Under the pieces are notes generated by a model. The model was not told the DNA's origin. It was given only the letters and a program-made list of their open reading frames with translations, and made no database searches. Position numbers and translations under genes: made by a program. A stretch of DNA of 64,000 bases from Pantoea sp. Nvir (lineage in GTDB: Bacteria > Pseudomonadota > Gammaproteobacteria > Enterobacterales > Enterobacteriaceae), in the NCBI RefSeq assembly GCF_009829915.1, contig NZ_SZZW01000003.1:90097-154096 (forward strand). The letters are read 5' to 3'. Position 1 is the stretch's first letter; each line of letters begins with the position of its first letter. Below, piece by piece: positions 41,971 to 51,196 of this stretch.

Positions 41971-42361
41971 GTGATGCCTCTAGCAACTGACGGTCAATTT
42001 CTAGCTCTTGGAGCGTATGGCGTAATAGCGTGGAACGATGTGATTTACGTAGGCTCCACAATCCAAAAATTATTGCTAGTAAAAAGAAAATTCCTGTAAT
42101 GATGCAAATTGCCATCAGACGATACTGCGGGTCAATAGCCCATATAATCAGCACAATCAAACTCATCATACTGAAGGCAGTAAAAAGGACTGTTAAGCCA
42201 GAAATTAGTAATAGTTGGATTAAATTAAATTTTTCGGCTTGCAGCTCGATCACTGCAAGACGTATACGCGTCTCAAGCATACTAACTAGTATGGTAATAA
42301 TGCGTTGGCCGATGTTGAAAACCCCTTTACCTGGGCCGTATCTCTGCCGTGAGTGCGCCAT
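41957..42361 (-). CDS. yqjE: YqjE family inner-membrane protein
   Basis: A 134-residue protein, matching E. coli YqjE in length. It contains GPGKGVFNIGQRIITILVSMLETRIRLAVIELQ, then two adjacent transmembrane segments and the C-terminal LRKSHRSTLLRHTLQELEIDRQLLE. The start ATG at 42361, 2 bases after the yqjD stop, gives MAHSRQRYGPGKG and matches the family; the frame is open further upstream inside yqjD but that is not supported. It is a membrane protein of unknown biochemical role belonging to the phage_holin_3_6 family, usually co-expressed with the ribosome-tethering protein YqjD. Confidence 0.92.
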   Translation of the reverse strand: MAHSRQRYGPGKGVFNIGQRIITILVSMLETRIRLAVIELQAEKFNLIQLLLISGLTVLFTAFSMMSLIVLIIWAIDPQYRLMAICIITGIFFLLAIIFGLWSLRKSHRSTLLRHTLQELEIDRQLLEASHDDK

Positions 42362-42363
42362 AA

Positions 42364-42669
42364 TTAACGTTGTGAAATCAAAATGCCAATAACCACTCCC
42401 ATAGCTGCGCCGATACCAACGCCATGCCAAGGATTTTCACGTACGTAACTATCCGCTTTCTGTGCCACTTCACGCGTTGTTTGTGCCAAGTATTCGCTTG
42501 AATCGCTTAGGCGTTCACGTGAAGTATCCAAAACAACTCGCGCTTTCTGACGTAGCCTATCCAATTCGCTTTTAGATTTGTCTGCAGTGCTATTTAGCAC
42601 CTCTTCTAAGGTGTCCGCCAGATTTTTTAACTCAGTACGCAAATTTTCTGATGAAGTGCCTTTAGACAT
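42364..42669 (-). CDS. yqjD: YqjD family (ElaB/YqjD/DUF883) membrane-anchored ribosome-binding protein
   Basis: A 101-residue protein, the E. coli length. A charged, coiled-coil-prone N-terminal part (LRTELKNLADTLEEVLNST) leads to the signature YVRENPWHGVGIGAAMGVVIGILIS, the C-terminal membrane anchor with ENPW and glycine zipper. In E. coli YqjD binds 70S ribosomes at the inner membrane in stationary phase. It is first in the yqjDEK operon. Its upstream neighbours in E. coli (yqjC, yqjB/mzrA, yqjA) are not detectable here. Confidence 0.94.
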   Translation of the reverse strand: MSKGTSSENLRTELKNLADTLEEVLNSTADKSKSELDRLRQKARVVLDTSRERLSDSSEYLAQTTREVAQKADSYVRENPWHGVGIGAAMGVVIGILISQR

Positions 42670-45035
42670 GTCATGTTCCTTTTAAATTTAGTAATGTATG
42701 AGTGTGGATTAATAAAGCTTCGCACTTAGTAACTTGTTTAGCTATTAGCGTGCTCTTCCCGTTTTATTTTATAGCGGTATATGGCAAATTTTCTCCTGTT
42801 GTTACTCTATTGAAGCTTATGTTGTCAACTTGTGTTCGATACTTTTTTTTGACACCTTTAAAAAACTCTTGATAATTTACCTACAGACAGACTACTCATG
42901 TTGCTATCTGAGTACAATTATCACCTTAGTTAATTAAGGTTCGATCTATTATATCGGTGCATCACTGGGTTTCATTCTATTTATCATCTCAACTGCATGA
43001 AAACGATTCTGATATTTTTAATGATAGAATCATCCCCCCATAACGTTAGATTCTTTAAAAGAAAAAATTACAACATCAAGAATTTATTGAAATATAATTA
43101 TAATTATCTTCTCTTCTCTAATTCTGATCTACTGTAACCGCATAACTAAACGATTTCATATTCCACGTGACTAATAATGATCTCCCTGTAAAGCATAGAC
43201 AGCACTCGCCAAAAGTTCAAAAACCGTGGAGATACAAAATCTCCGCAATTATCTCTTCTTAGTGAGACAGCAAGAGAAAATTAGGAGATTTTTAGTGATT
43301 TAGTGGATGCATATGCAGAATCTAGATATCTAATAACCACAAAACCATCCGGCAGCAGAAAGCGTTGCTCTTGACTTTGAAAATGAATCATTCTCATTAT
43401 GCTGATAATAAGATAGAGTCTGATGTTATAAATGTTTATAATTTTCTATTCCGATTTGCTTAGTTCAATCGCCGTAATGCCAGTTATAATCTTATATACT
43501 GCTTACCAGCATTATGAGGCAGAACGTCAGTAATTTTTCTTTTTGTAGTGGTGGAAGATTGATGTTTTATCAAGCGTAAAGTCGAGCACTGCAAAAATAC
43601 GGACCTATATTATAGGTTTAACGTCAGTAAAAAAATTATCAGCGAGTATTGCTCAGACCGGAGAAGCTAAAGTATTAAGCAGCAACTCGCTAACAAATAT
43701 GCCTTAGCTGATAATTAGTACCTAAGGCTGTCTCCAATAGTAAGAACCAAGATGGTTTAGTAGAAAACTTCTATTATCTTTATTGATTAGTATACCCTAA
43801 TTTAGGAACCGGTCGCTGTGCGAGAGCAGCGAGTCATTCTCACAAATAGGAGAATTAAGTAATTTGTAATATCCCTTTTTTCAGGTCTAATCAGAGAGGA
43901 TTTTATAGCTCCCCTCCCTATACCATAAAGTATACAGCAATACTAGATACAGTATCCAGTAATTATTCTGGAAGAATTATAAGTAATAGACTGTAAAGAA
44001 TACAAGTACAGACTGGGTTATCTACATAATAAAAATATTCTCCAATGACTCATAGAACTATTGAAAAGTCAGAGAGATTCATTCAGTCATTTCTATAATG
44101 TTTTCTCATATATTAAATTCTTAAATAAATTATCATACCGCTTTAAGACTAGCATCATTAAAGAGAAATGTTGATGCTTTTGCTAAATTAGGAGAATTTC
44201 TCCTTCATGTGAGAAGACAGTAATATTGTTAGTATGTAGTGATAAATATTTGAGTATCGTTCTTTCTACGGAGATTCACTTTTTTTCCTAAGTTTGAATA
44301 CTGGTTGATTATGCAACACTGTTTAGTCCATAAAAGTCTAGTATGTTAAATATCTCATGGCTAACTTTAGTATTTTAATAAATCTAGCATAACTGTATCA
44401 TGACAAAGTAAGTGAATTGGCTTGCCATGGTAGTACTGTCGGGTGTAATATGTGGTTTACAATTACCTCAAAGAGGTAACGGTATTAAAGGTGAGATAAT
44501 ACAGTGTAGACCATATATTACTAAACTAATATATACTAACATAGCCTTTTAAATCTGATGTATTTACTTTTTATAAAGTGGGGCTTTTGTAATAAAATTT
44601 AGCATAGTTTCGCATATTATACTAAACATGAACTCGTGTCCAGCTCTTTAGCATAAAGAGCGAATTTAACTTATTGGATCATTTCACAAAAAAAGAACTG
44701 TTAAAAACTCATTTTACTACATGAAAAACTCCTTCTAATTATAGTTAGATTTTTTAGATAGTGAATGTTATTATTATTAATAATAATAACGTACTGTACT
44801 TTATCATACCAAGTCAAATTTTAAATAAATTTTTATTAGAAAAAATTAATATTATACAATTTAGTAAATGGAAAGTTAGATCCAGGAAGTGGTATTAAGT
44901 GACATTTAATCATGCTGGGTTTTTTAAAAAACTGATATTTAACTATTGCCTCTTAACTGTATTTTCGAAGAAAGAATTGGACGATGACTGTCATTATTGT
45001 CTTTTCTCTTCTCTCATGTTGCTAACTATTTTGAG
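42670..45035. other. Largest non-coding desert in the window
   Basis: About 2.4 kb between yqjD and alx without any readable gene. E. coli carries yqjC, mzrA, yqjA and the exu/uxa and sstT genes in this interval. Small features only: hairpins near 43225-43245, 43680-43735 and 44645-44665, and a 24-bp perfect AT palindrome at 44767-44790. I searched for YqjA motifs and found none. Confidence 0.5.
44767..44790. repeat. 24-bp perfect AT palindrome
   Basis: GTTATTATTATT followed directly by its reverse complement. It is low complexity, so it may be a chance product of trinucleotide slippage. Confidence 0.6.
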
Positions 45036-45998
45036 TTATTTCTTGTTGTTCTTCTGATTTACCCACGCGTTGATAAATATAGTTGAACTAAGTATAGTGC
45101 TCACTATACTTAATGAAATTGCTACAGGAATATGATAAATTTTGGCGATTAGCATCTTAATGCCGATAAAGACTAGTACGATAGCTAGTCCATATTTAAG
45201 CATGAAGAAACGCTCAGCAACGTTGGCAAGCAAAAAATACATGGCGCGTAGACCAAGAATGGCGAACAGATTAGAAGTCAATACTATAAAGGAATTGGTA
45301 GTTACGGCAAAAATAGCTGGAATGCTATCAAGTGCGAAAATAACGTCACTTAGCTCTATTATAACTAATACTAAGAACAGTGGAGTAGCAAAAATAACAC
45401 CGTTTTTAAGGATGAAAAAATTTTCTCCTTCTAAGGTATTGGTGATATTCAGATGCTTACTCAGCCAGCTTACTACTATTTTGTAACCCATTTTCTTTTT
45501 ATGTTTTTCTTTATTAAAAATCATTTTCAGGCCGGTTAGCAATAAGAACATACCAAACAGATATAAGATCCAGCTGAACCGCATTACTAGCCAGTTTCCT
45601 GCCAAAATCATGATAGTACGGAGTACTATAGCGCCTAGTACACCATAAATAAGCACACGCCGCTGTAGAGAGGCAGGAATAGAAAAGTAATTAAAAAACA
45701 TTAACCAGACAAAGACGTTATCTACTGCTAGCGCTTTTTCCAAAATATAGCCGGTTAAAAATGCCAGAGTTTGCGTTGTTGCGATTGAGTACCCAACTTT
45801 GCTTTCAGTATACCACCAGAATACGCCGCTAAATAGCAGAGTGACTGATACCCAAATCAGTGACCAAATCGTAGATTGTTTAAAACTTATAGTTTGTGTC
45901 CCGTGCTCTCTTCCCCGTAAAAAAAGATCAATTATCAGCATGGTAAGCACCACCATCGTAAAGCTGCCCCAAAGAAAAGGCGTTCCTACAGTCTGCAT
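45036..45998 (-). CDS. alx: Alx, TerC-family membrane transporter
   Basis: A 320-residue polytopic protein (E. coli Alx 321) with the TerC-fold motifs. [19 protein letters not shown] and [19 protein letters not shown] carry the acidic metal-binding residues; [29 protein letters not shown] and [15 protein letters not shown] follow. Alx is implicated in manganese homeostasis, and E. coli alx is controlled by an alkaline pH and Mn-responsive leader. Such a leader would lie in 45999-46250; I could not verify its structure. The gene is undamaged and on the same strand as yqjDEK, as in E. coli. Confidence 0.94.
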   Translation of the reverse strand: MQTVGTPFLWGSFTMVVLTMLIIDLFLRGREHGTQTISFKQSTIWSLIWVSVTLLFSGVFWWYTESKVGYSIATTQTLAFLTGYILEKALAVDNVFVWLMFFNYFSIPASLQRRVLIYGVLGAIVLRTIMILAGNWLVMRFSWILYLFGMFLLLTGLKMIFNKEKHKKKMGYKIVVSWLSKHLNITNTLEGENFFILKNGVIFATPLFLVLVIIELSDVIFALDSIPAIFAVTTNSFIVLTSNLFAILGLRAMYFLLANVAERFFMLKYGLAIVLVFIGIKMLIAKIYHIPVAISLSIVSTILSSTIFINAWVNQKNNKK

Positions 45999-46813
45999 AG
46001 TGTTTCCTGCTGTGAAAAAAGAAAAAAACAGCTGTCACTAGAAAACATTATATTACTTGTAAAGCAAGCTGATACAGAACTTTGGCAAATGTCCGACTAC
46101 ATAGCACAGAATTAGATTTCGGATTATCTGCATACTGCATTTATATTCATCGTAATAAAGTATATACTAGGGTCGAGGACGTTTGCGTGAGTGAAAGAGC
46201 GATTACCATGAGTACCTTTGCTTTGTAATTAATAACTTATTCAAAGCCGCTTAAAAATCTTTAATCGAATAGCCTGTAGTAAAACTATGATTTCCACATC
46301 GCTGTAGCTTAACTACGGTGTCAACTAGCAAAATCAGTGATAGTTTTTTACGGGATTGTCTGCTGCGACTGGCTTATTTGTCTGAATAACTATTTTTAGT
46401 AGCTTTAACGGCCGGTGTATAGATTTTTCCATCTTCTGTGCATACACGACATCAGTAATCGGTAATGCTATCCACTTTCTTAAAACAAGAATCGAGTGTC
46501 ATGTAATTCTACTATTGCCATTCCTTATGTGTTTAGTGGGATGTTAGTAACCACAATCAACTTTACTTTTTTGTTCTTTGAAGAATAGAGAAGATACATA
46601 CATATCATGAGTATGTTCTTACAAATAGTATTCAGAACAGGTGAACACAGTTAAATAACGCCCAGCTCAGAGGGGAGAATAATAAAAGAAAAAGGGTAAT
46701 GATCGTTCACCAGCACATCACTCACCATAGATAGATTGTTAGATAAATTTTCTATAAAAAATAATATGTTAAAAACATTGAACAGTATTATGAGATTCAT
46801 CAAAAAGCAAGGT
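45999..46813. other. Non-coding stretch between alx and the YfiH-family gene
   Basis: About 0.8 kb. Just upstream of alx is a pyrimidine-rich tract on the plus strand, read as a purine-rich leader in the alx transcript. No pseudogene was recognised. Confidence 0.45.
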
Positions 46814-47539
46814 TCATGCGTTGCAACGGCGTATCCATGAATAGAATGATTGGTAGCCGTTGTTAAAGTGGGTATTGCGCCGGTAGCTCGATCCAATTTC
46901 TGCCATACAATAGGTGCATAAGCCAATATTTTCAATATTTGTAGATCTCACTCCCACTTGTTTCAGTATCTCTGTTGCCATTTGCGGGAGATCAAACCAT
47001 ATGCTGTTTTGCGTAGCATGTGCCTGAGCCCTCACAGCGAGCGGATTATACGGTTGCTTATAATGCCAGCAACAATGCTTTAGCAAAATTGGCATCATAT
47101 GAGTTATTTGTGCCAGTTTTTTTGCGCTTATTTCATAACAACACGGAGCGATTGCCGGGCCGATGGCGATGTGGAGATGCATTGGTGAAGCTCCTTCTAT
47201 GCAAAGTCGTTCAACAGTACGATCTAGGACACCCTCTAGCGCACCTTGTAGACCTACATGTACTGCTGCTACATGTTGATGCTGCGTATCAGCGATTAAA
47301 ACCGGTAAACAATCAGCTGTGTAGACCGCCACCGGCCGAATGCACAGCCCAATGATGCCGTCTGATTCACGACTTTTAGGTAGTGTATTAGCGTCGTCGT
47401 CATATACCACTATCGGACTATGTCGTTGCAGGCCGTAAAAGGCTCCTGCGGGCGGCTTCTCACCTGTGGTCTGGAAAGCATATTCTACCCACTTTAGCGC
47501 ATCAAGTAGGGTGGAACGTATATGGGCATGAAATTTCAT
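46814..47539 (-). CDS. YfiH-family laccase-domain (multicopper polyphenol oxidase-like / purine nucleoside phosphorylase-like) protein
   Basis: A 241-residue protein with the YfiH fold signature but quite unlike E. coli YfiH. VYTADCLPVLIADT keeps the conserved TADCLPVL cysteine, and IAIGPAIAPCCYEIS and CTYCMAEIGSSYRRN are family motifs. The usual AHAGWRG block reads VHVGLQG, keeping the zinc-ligand-like histidine but losing Trp and Arg. The N-terminal SSTR-GG and SLNLG region is missing. These proteins are described as purine nucleoside phosphorylases or peptidoglycan-editing factors. It may be a divergent paralogue and not the rluD-linked yfiH, since the neighbours differ. The frame is open; function is uncertain. 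Confidence 0.82.
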   Translation of the reverse strand: MKFHAHIRSTLLDALKWVEYAFQTTGEKPPAGAFYGLQRHSPIVVYDDDANTLPKSRESDGIIGLCIRPVAVYTADCLPVLIADTQHQHVAAVHVGLQGALEGVLDRTVERLCIEGASPMHLHIAIGPAIAPCCYEISAKKLAQITHMMPILLKHCCWHYKQPYNPLAVRAQAHATQNSIWFDLPQMATEILKQVGVRSTNIENIGLCTYCMAEIGSSYRRNTHFNNGYQSFYSWIRRCNA

Positions 47540-48352
47540 TTCAAAACTTTACCTTTTTATCCTAGGGATGTCATGTCAAATATTACCGCGATGCTGCTGT
47601 TAATTTGTTAAATTTTTCTGAAAATATCATTTAGAGTTTTTTAGTTGATATTAGGTAACACAACTTAGTCAACGGTTGATGATAATAGCTTTGAAATAAT
47701 TTCAGCAGTTTAGTGAAATATTTGGTGCTGTCCTTGCCTATTTCTATTTTCTAGGACGTTTAAGAGAGTCACCTTAAATCCCTTTCCCATACTGACTAGT
47801 ATAAGTTGTTTCTATACCAACTTTGCCACGATATGGGTAAGTAGGTTGTAGTGAATATTTTTACAAGACATCTAATACGCAAGTCACATAGCGTGTCGAG
47901 GAATACTGCTGGTCGGCAATATGATTGATTGATAGGGGCAGATAATCTAAATTTTTAACTCGTCTTATTATCTGTGGCGCTGCTATTGTATAGATAGTTT
48001 CATTAATTAAAAATATTAAGTTTATTAACTATTATTTAGCTAAGTTTATAAGATCTTATTAATATTCATTACAATAATAATTGTTGTTTCTTGGCGCTAT
48101 CTTGATAGATTTTGTACTTCACTTTTATTGTTATTAAACCCTCTAATCTTTTTAGATTAACATGGATACAATACGCTCTTTGTATCAATGTGCTCCTTAA
48201 GCAAGATTTTCTGCCTAGTAGCTATAGTGTTCTAGGTTATATAAATACTTGGAAAAGGAGCTTTTTGAAGTGAGACAACATCAGGCCCTTCCTTCTGTTT
48301 GGAAGTCTTATGTTAACTTGAGACTTTCCTACATTGCCACGTTACACCATTT
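47540..48352. other. Non-coding stretch between ddlA and the YfiH-family gene
   Basis: About 0.8 kb, strongly AT-rich in its middle (48000-48150). Nothing recognisable. Confidence 0.45.
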
Positions 48353-49447
48353 TTAAATGCTACTTTTTAATTGCATTTTTTGCTGATGACTCTCTAATGC
48401 TAGCTCTATCAGCCGGGTAATAAGGTTGCAACAACTGATCCCCCCGGCCTCCCATAGCTTGGGATACATGCTGATATCGGTAAATCCAGGCAATGTATTT
48501 ATTTCGTTGACAAAAATCTTGTTTGCTTCGGTTAGAAAGAAGTCAACGCGTGCCATACCACTGCATTCTAGCTTTTGGAAAGCCTTTATTGCTATAGTGC
48601 GGATGAGATCGCTGGTTTGAGAATCAATGACCGCCGGTACCTGTATCTTCGCGCCAGTTTTACTAATATATTTAGTTTCGTAATTGTAAAAGGTATCGTG
48701 TACTATTACTTCTCCGCATGGGCTTGCATATGGCTCATCATTGCCTAGTATTGCACACTCGATTTCACGGCCTGTGATACATTTCTCAATAAGTACTTTG
48801 TGGTCAAAGGTAAAAGCGAGATCGAGCGCATGTTCAAACGCCTCCAATTTATCAACTTTGCTAATACCTACTGAAGATCCCTGATTTGCTGGTTTAATAA
48901 AAAGCGGTAAACCTAAGTGTGCAATTACCTCATATGCTTTAATAAGCGATCGTTTTTTTTTTGTTACGCTAATCCAGGGTGCAAGCTGTAATCCAGCATC
49001 ACGTAGCAGACATTTAGTAAAATGTTTATCCATACTAACTGCTGAACTGAGTACCCCAGAACCAACAAAGGGTAGTGTAGTCATGCGTAATAGACCCTGT
49101 AATGATCCGTCTTCACCGAATGTTCCGTGCGCAACAGGAAAAATTACATCAAGCTGCGCTAGAGGACGGCCATTATAGCGGGCGATTACCTGGTTCTGCG
49201 TATCCCCTGGCACTAGTGCTAAGATTTCTCCAGAATAGTTAAGGGCTATAAGTGTTGGATTTTTTGCATTAGCTAAGAAGTTGGAAGAGTTATTAAGATG
49301 CCACTTTCCTTGTTTATCTATTCCTAATAGTACCGGTTCAAAACGCGTTTTATCGATAGCAGCCAAGATATTTTTTGCTGACTGTAATGAGACTTCATGT
49401 TCGACCGATTTACCGCCAAACACAATACCTACTCGCAGTTTTGTCAT
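48353..49447 (-). CDS. ddlA: D-alanine--D-alanine ligase A
   Basis: A 364-residue ATP-grasp enzyme with the same length as E. coli DdlA and better agreement with DdlA than with the shorter DdlB (about 306). MTKLRVGIVFGGKSVEHEVSLQSA, HGTFGEDGSLQGLLR, PLFIKPANQGSSVGISKV, GREIECAILGN, MARVDFFLTE and VNEINTLPGFTDISMYPKLW contain the ATP, magnesium and D-Ala binding residues. It makes D-Ala-D-Ala for peptidoglycan precursors. With mltC it shows that cell-wall synthesis persists. No operon partner is nearby. Confidence 0.95.
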   Translation of the reverse strand: MTKLRVGIVFGGKSVEHEVSLQSAKNILAAIDKTRFEPVLLGIDKQGKWHLNNSSNFLANAKNPTLIALNYSGEILALVPGDTQNQVIARYNGRPLAQLDVIFPVAHGTFGEDGSLQGLLRMTTLPFVGSGVLSSAVSMDKHFTKCLLRDAGLQLAPWISVTKKKRSLIKAYEVIAHLGLPLFIKPANQGSSVGISKVDKLEAFEHALDLAFTFDHKVLIEKCITGREIECAILGNDEPYASPCGEVIVHDTFYNYETKYISKTGAKIQVPAVIDSQTSDLIRTIAIKAFQKLECSGMARVDFFLTEANKIFVNEINTLPGFTDISMYPKLWEAGGISCCNLITRLIELALESHQQKMQLKSSI

Positions 49448-49765
49448 TACAATTTACCAGGAAAATATTGAAGATCTCATAGGATCACATAGCCCTATAA
49501 CTGTCTTGCTTAAGAAAATAATCAGACTTAATGAAGCACAGTAGTGAGAAATTTACTACCGTAAAATAAGGTATCAGTACTGACATTGTATGATTTTCAT
49601 TAATGTGATGTAAAAATTCGATTTAGGTATGGTAAATTTAGCTACGTGAGCATGTTTCTGTTGGAAACTTTAGTATTAGCAGTTTTTAACACAAATTAGA
49701 TTAGTTTTTTTTAACTAAGGCGTCCTATTTTAGTTTCTTTTCTATAAGAAAAATAAAATATCCGA
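49448..49765. other. Short non-coding stretch upstream of ddlA
   Basis: About 320 bases holding the presumed ddlA promoter and the 3' flank of the tRNA gene; no specific element was identified. Confidence 0.4.
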
Positions 49766-49838
49766 TGGCCCCTGCTGGGTTTGAACCAGCGACCAAGCGA
49801 TTATGAGTCGCCTGCTCTAACCACTGAGCTAAGGGGCC
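49766..49838 (-). tRNA. ileX: tRNA-Ile2, anticodon CAU (to be lysidine-modified)
   Basis: The minus strand folds as a 73-base tRNA. The acceptor is GGCCCCT/AGGGGCC, the D arm contains AGCTCAGTGGTTAGAGC, the anticodon loop is CTCATAA with anticodon CAT, and the T arm is CTGGTTCAAACCCAG. The sequence is nearly that of E. coli ileX, which lies next to rpoD, as here, so it is the minor isoleucine tRNA reading AUA after TilS converts C34 to lysidine. The discriminator A is followed by TCG, so the CCA end is not encoded and must be added by CCA nucleotidyltransferase. Confidence 0.96.
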
Positions 49839-51136
49839 AGTCGGTCGCGAATTATAATATATCTTTTTAGGGAGATCTAGCACTCTTCCCCCTAAATACT
49901 AAATTTTTCTTAAAAAACTACCCAATTTTCTTCATTCTCTGAAAGAAAGCGCGTAAATAGATCTTCATATGAATTTACAAATTATCATAATATGATTTGA
50001 ATCGTACTTTTGAATCTTAAATTCTAAATAATGCTAACAATACACTCCTAACTGACTTAATGATGAAGGTTAATGTTGTTTGGATGCGTCCAATATTAAT
50101 ATCCAGAAATTTTTTCTTCTTAGCAAGAAGACCTATCCCTTCTTGCGTTGTCCCAGATGTGGGCGATTTATTTTAAACAGGAACAGGCAGAGTATGAATG
50201 TTTCAAGAACAGTTTATTATTGTAGTCATTGCATTGATATTAATAATATTGTCTTGTTTTAGTTCCATGTCAAATAGAGTGAATAATTTGTAATCTAGTA
50301 TTTGTTAGAAATTGCTTATCTGTGGAACGCTAATAGTTAGCTTATAATTAAGCTGATAAATTTTATCACTCTATAATTTTGATGTAGTTAATGTTACAAA
50401 GATCGAGAGCTTTATATGTAGAGCTGACATAGAATATAAGCGACGTATCAGTCGGTGTGTTGCCCATTGAAATTTTCGGCAAGTTTGTTATAGCATTTTT
50501 CTTTTTTGTTAAAAAATACTCTGGAATATTACTAGGTAATGAATGTGCTACATCAAGGTCTTTAAACAAGTATTTAACCATATTTTATAATAAAGTATAA
50601 AGGTATCTTCGTGGTATTAAAAGTTTAGTTCTGTATAAATGCCATTTTACTTAATTGTCATACTTATTTTACTGGATGAAAGCTTGAAGCTTATCAGCAA
50701 TATTATAATTTTTTATAGGAGAAATTTCTGTTACTGTGTAATTAAATTCAACTTACTTTTCATGAAAAACTAATAAGTTTTCTTAGTTCCTGATAAAATG
50801 AATTGACAAAATAAAATTTGTTTAAGTGTTGTTTTTAACTGCACATTAGCTAAATGTGGAGTGCTACATGTGAGACATACAATATAAATCATTGGGTACT
50901 AGTAGTTTTTATATCCCGTAAATTTCAGATATTACAGTAACAATGAATTACTTTAAACATAATAGATAGGCCAGCCTCTGTGGGCGGCATATAGTAATTT
51001 GCTGTTATATGATTAAGCTGCTAATACAGCAAAAAAAGCGAGAATTTTTCGAGGTACTTACGATATACGTTCTATCCTATGTTGATTTTTTTTAAAAAAC
51101 AATTAAAGGTAGTAAGCAGGTTACTTTATATATTAT
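49839..51136. other. Non-coding stretch between ileX and rpoD
   Basis: About 1.3 kb where E. coli has mug; no Mug motif was found. A 60-codon TTG-started frame at 50080-50262 encodes two CxxC pairs (see findings). A 71-codon minus-strand frame at 50366-50581 resembles nothing. Otherwise AT-rich filler. Confidence 0.5.
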
Positions 51137-51196
51137 TTGACCTGCCTTACACTAAAAAGCCCGGAGTTCCGGGCTTTTTAGTGTAAGGCAGGTCAA
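51137..51196 (-). terminator. Very long perfect hairpin at the rpoD stop (28-bp arms)
   Basis: Arms 51137-51164 and 51169-51196 are exact reverse complements around the loop AGTT. The inner part (AAAAAGCCCGG/CCGGGCTTTTT) is a typical intrinsic terminator. Unusually, the complementarity continues perfectly for a further 17 bases outward and ends at the rpoD stop codon (51193-51195). It will surely fold in RNA and probably terminates or caps the rpsU-dnaG-rpoD transcript. Confidence 0.92.

Noticed and set aside
45999..46250. pH/manganese-responsive leader of alx
   Set aside because: Expected from E. coli, but I could not identify the alternative stems by eye, so I do not call it.
46651..46935. 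94-codon minus-strand frame overlapping the end of the YfiH-family gene
   Set aside because: Its start shares sequence with the real gene in another frame and the remainder is AT-rich filler.
50366..50581. 71-codon minus-strand open frame between ileX and rpoD
   Set aside because: No motif, no synteny support and no ribosome binding site; likely chance.
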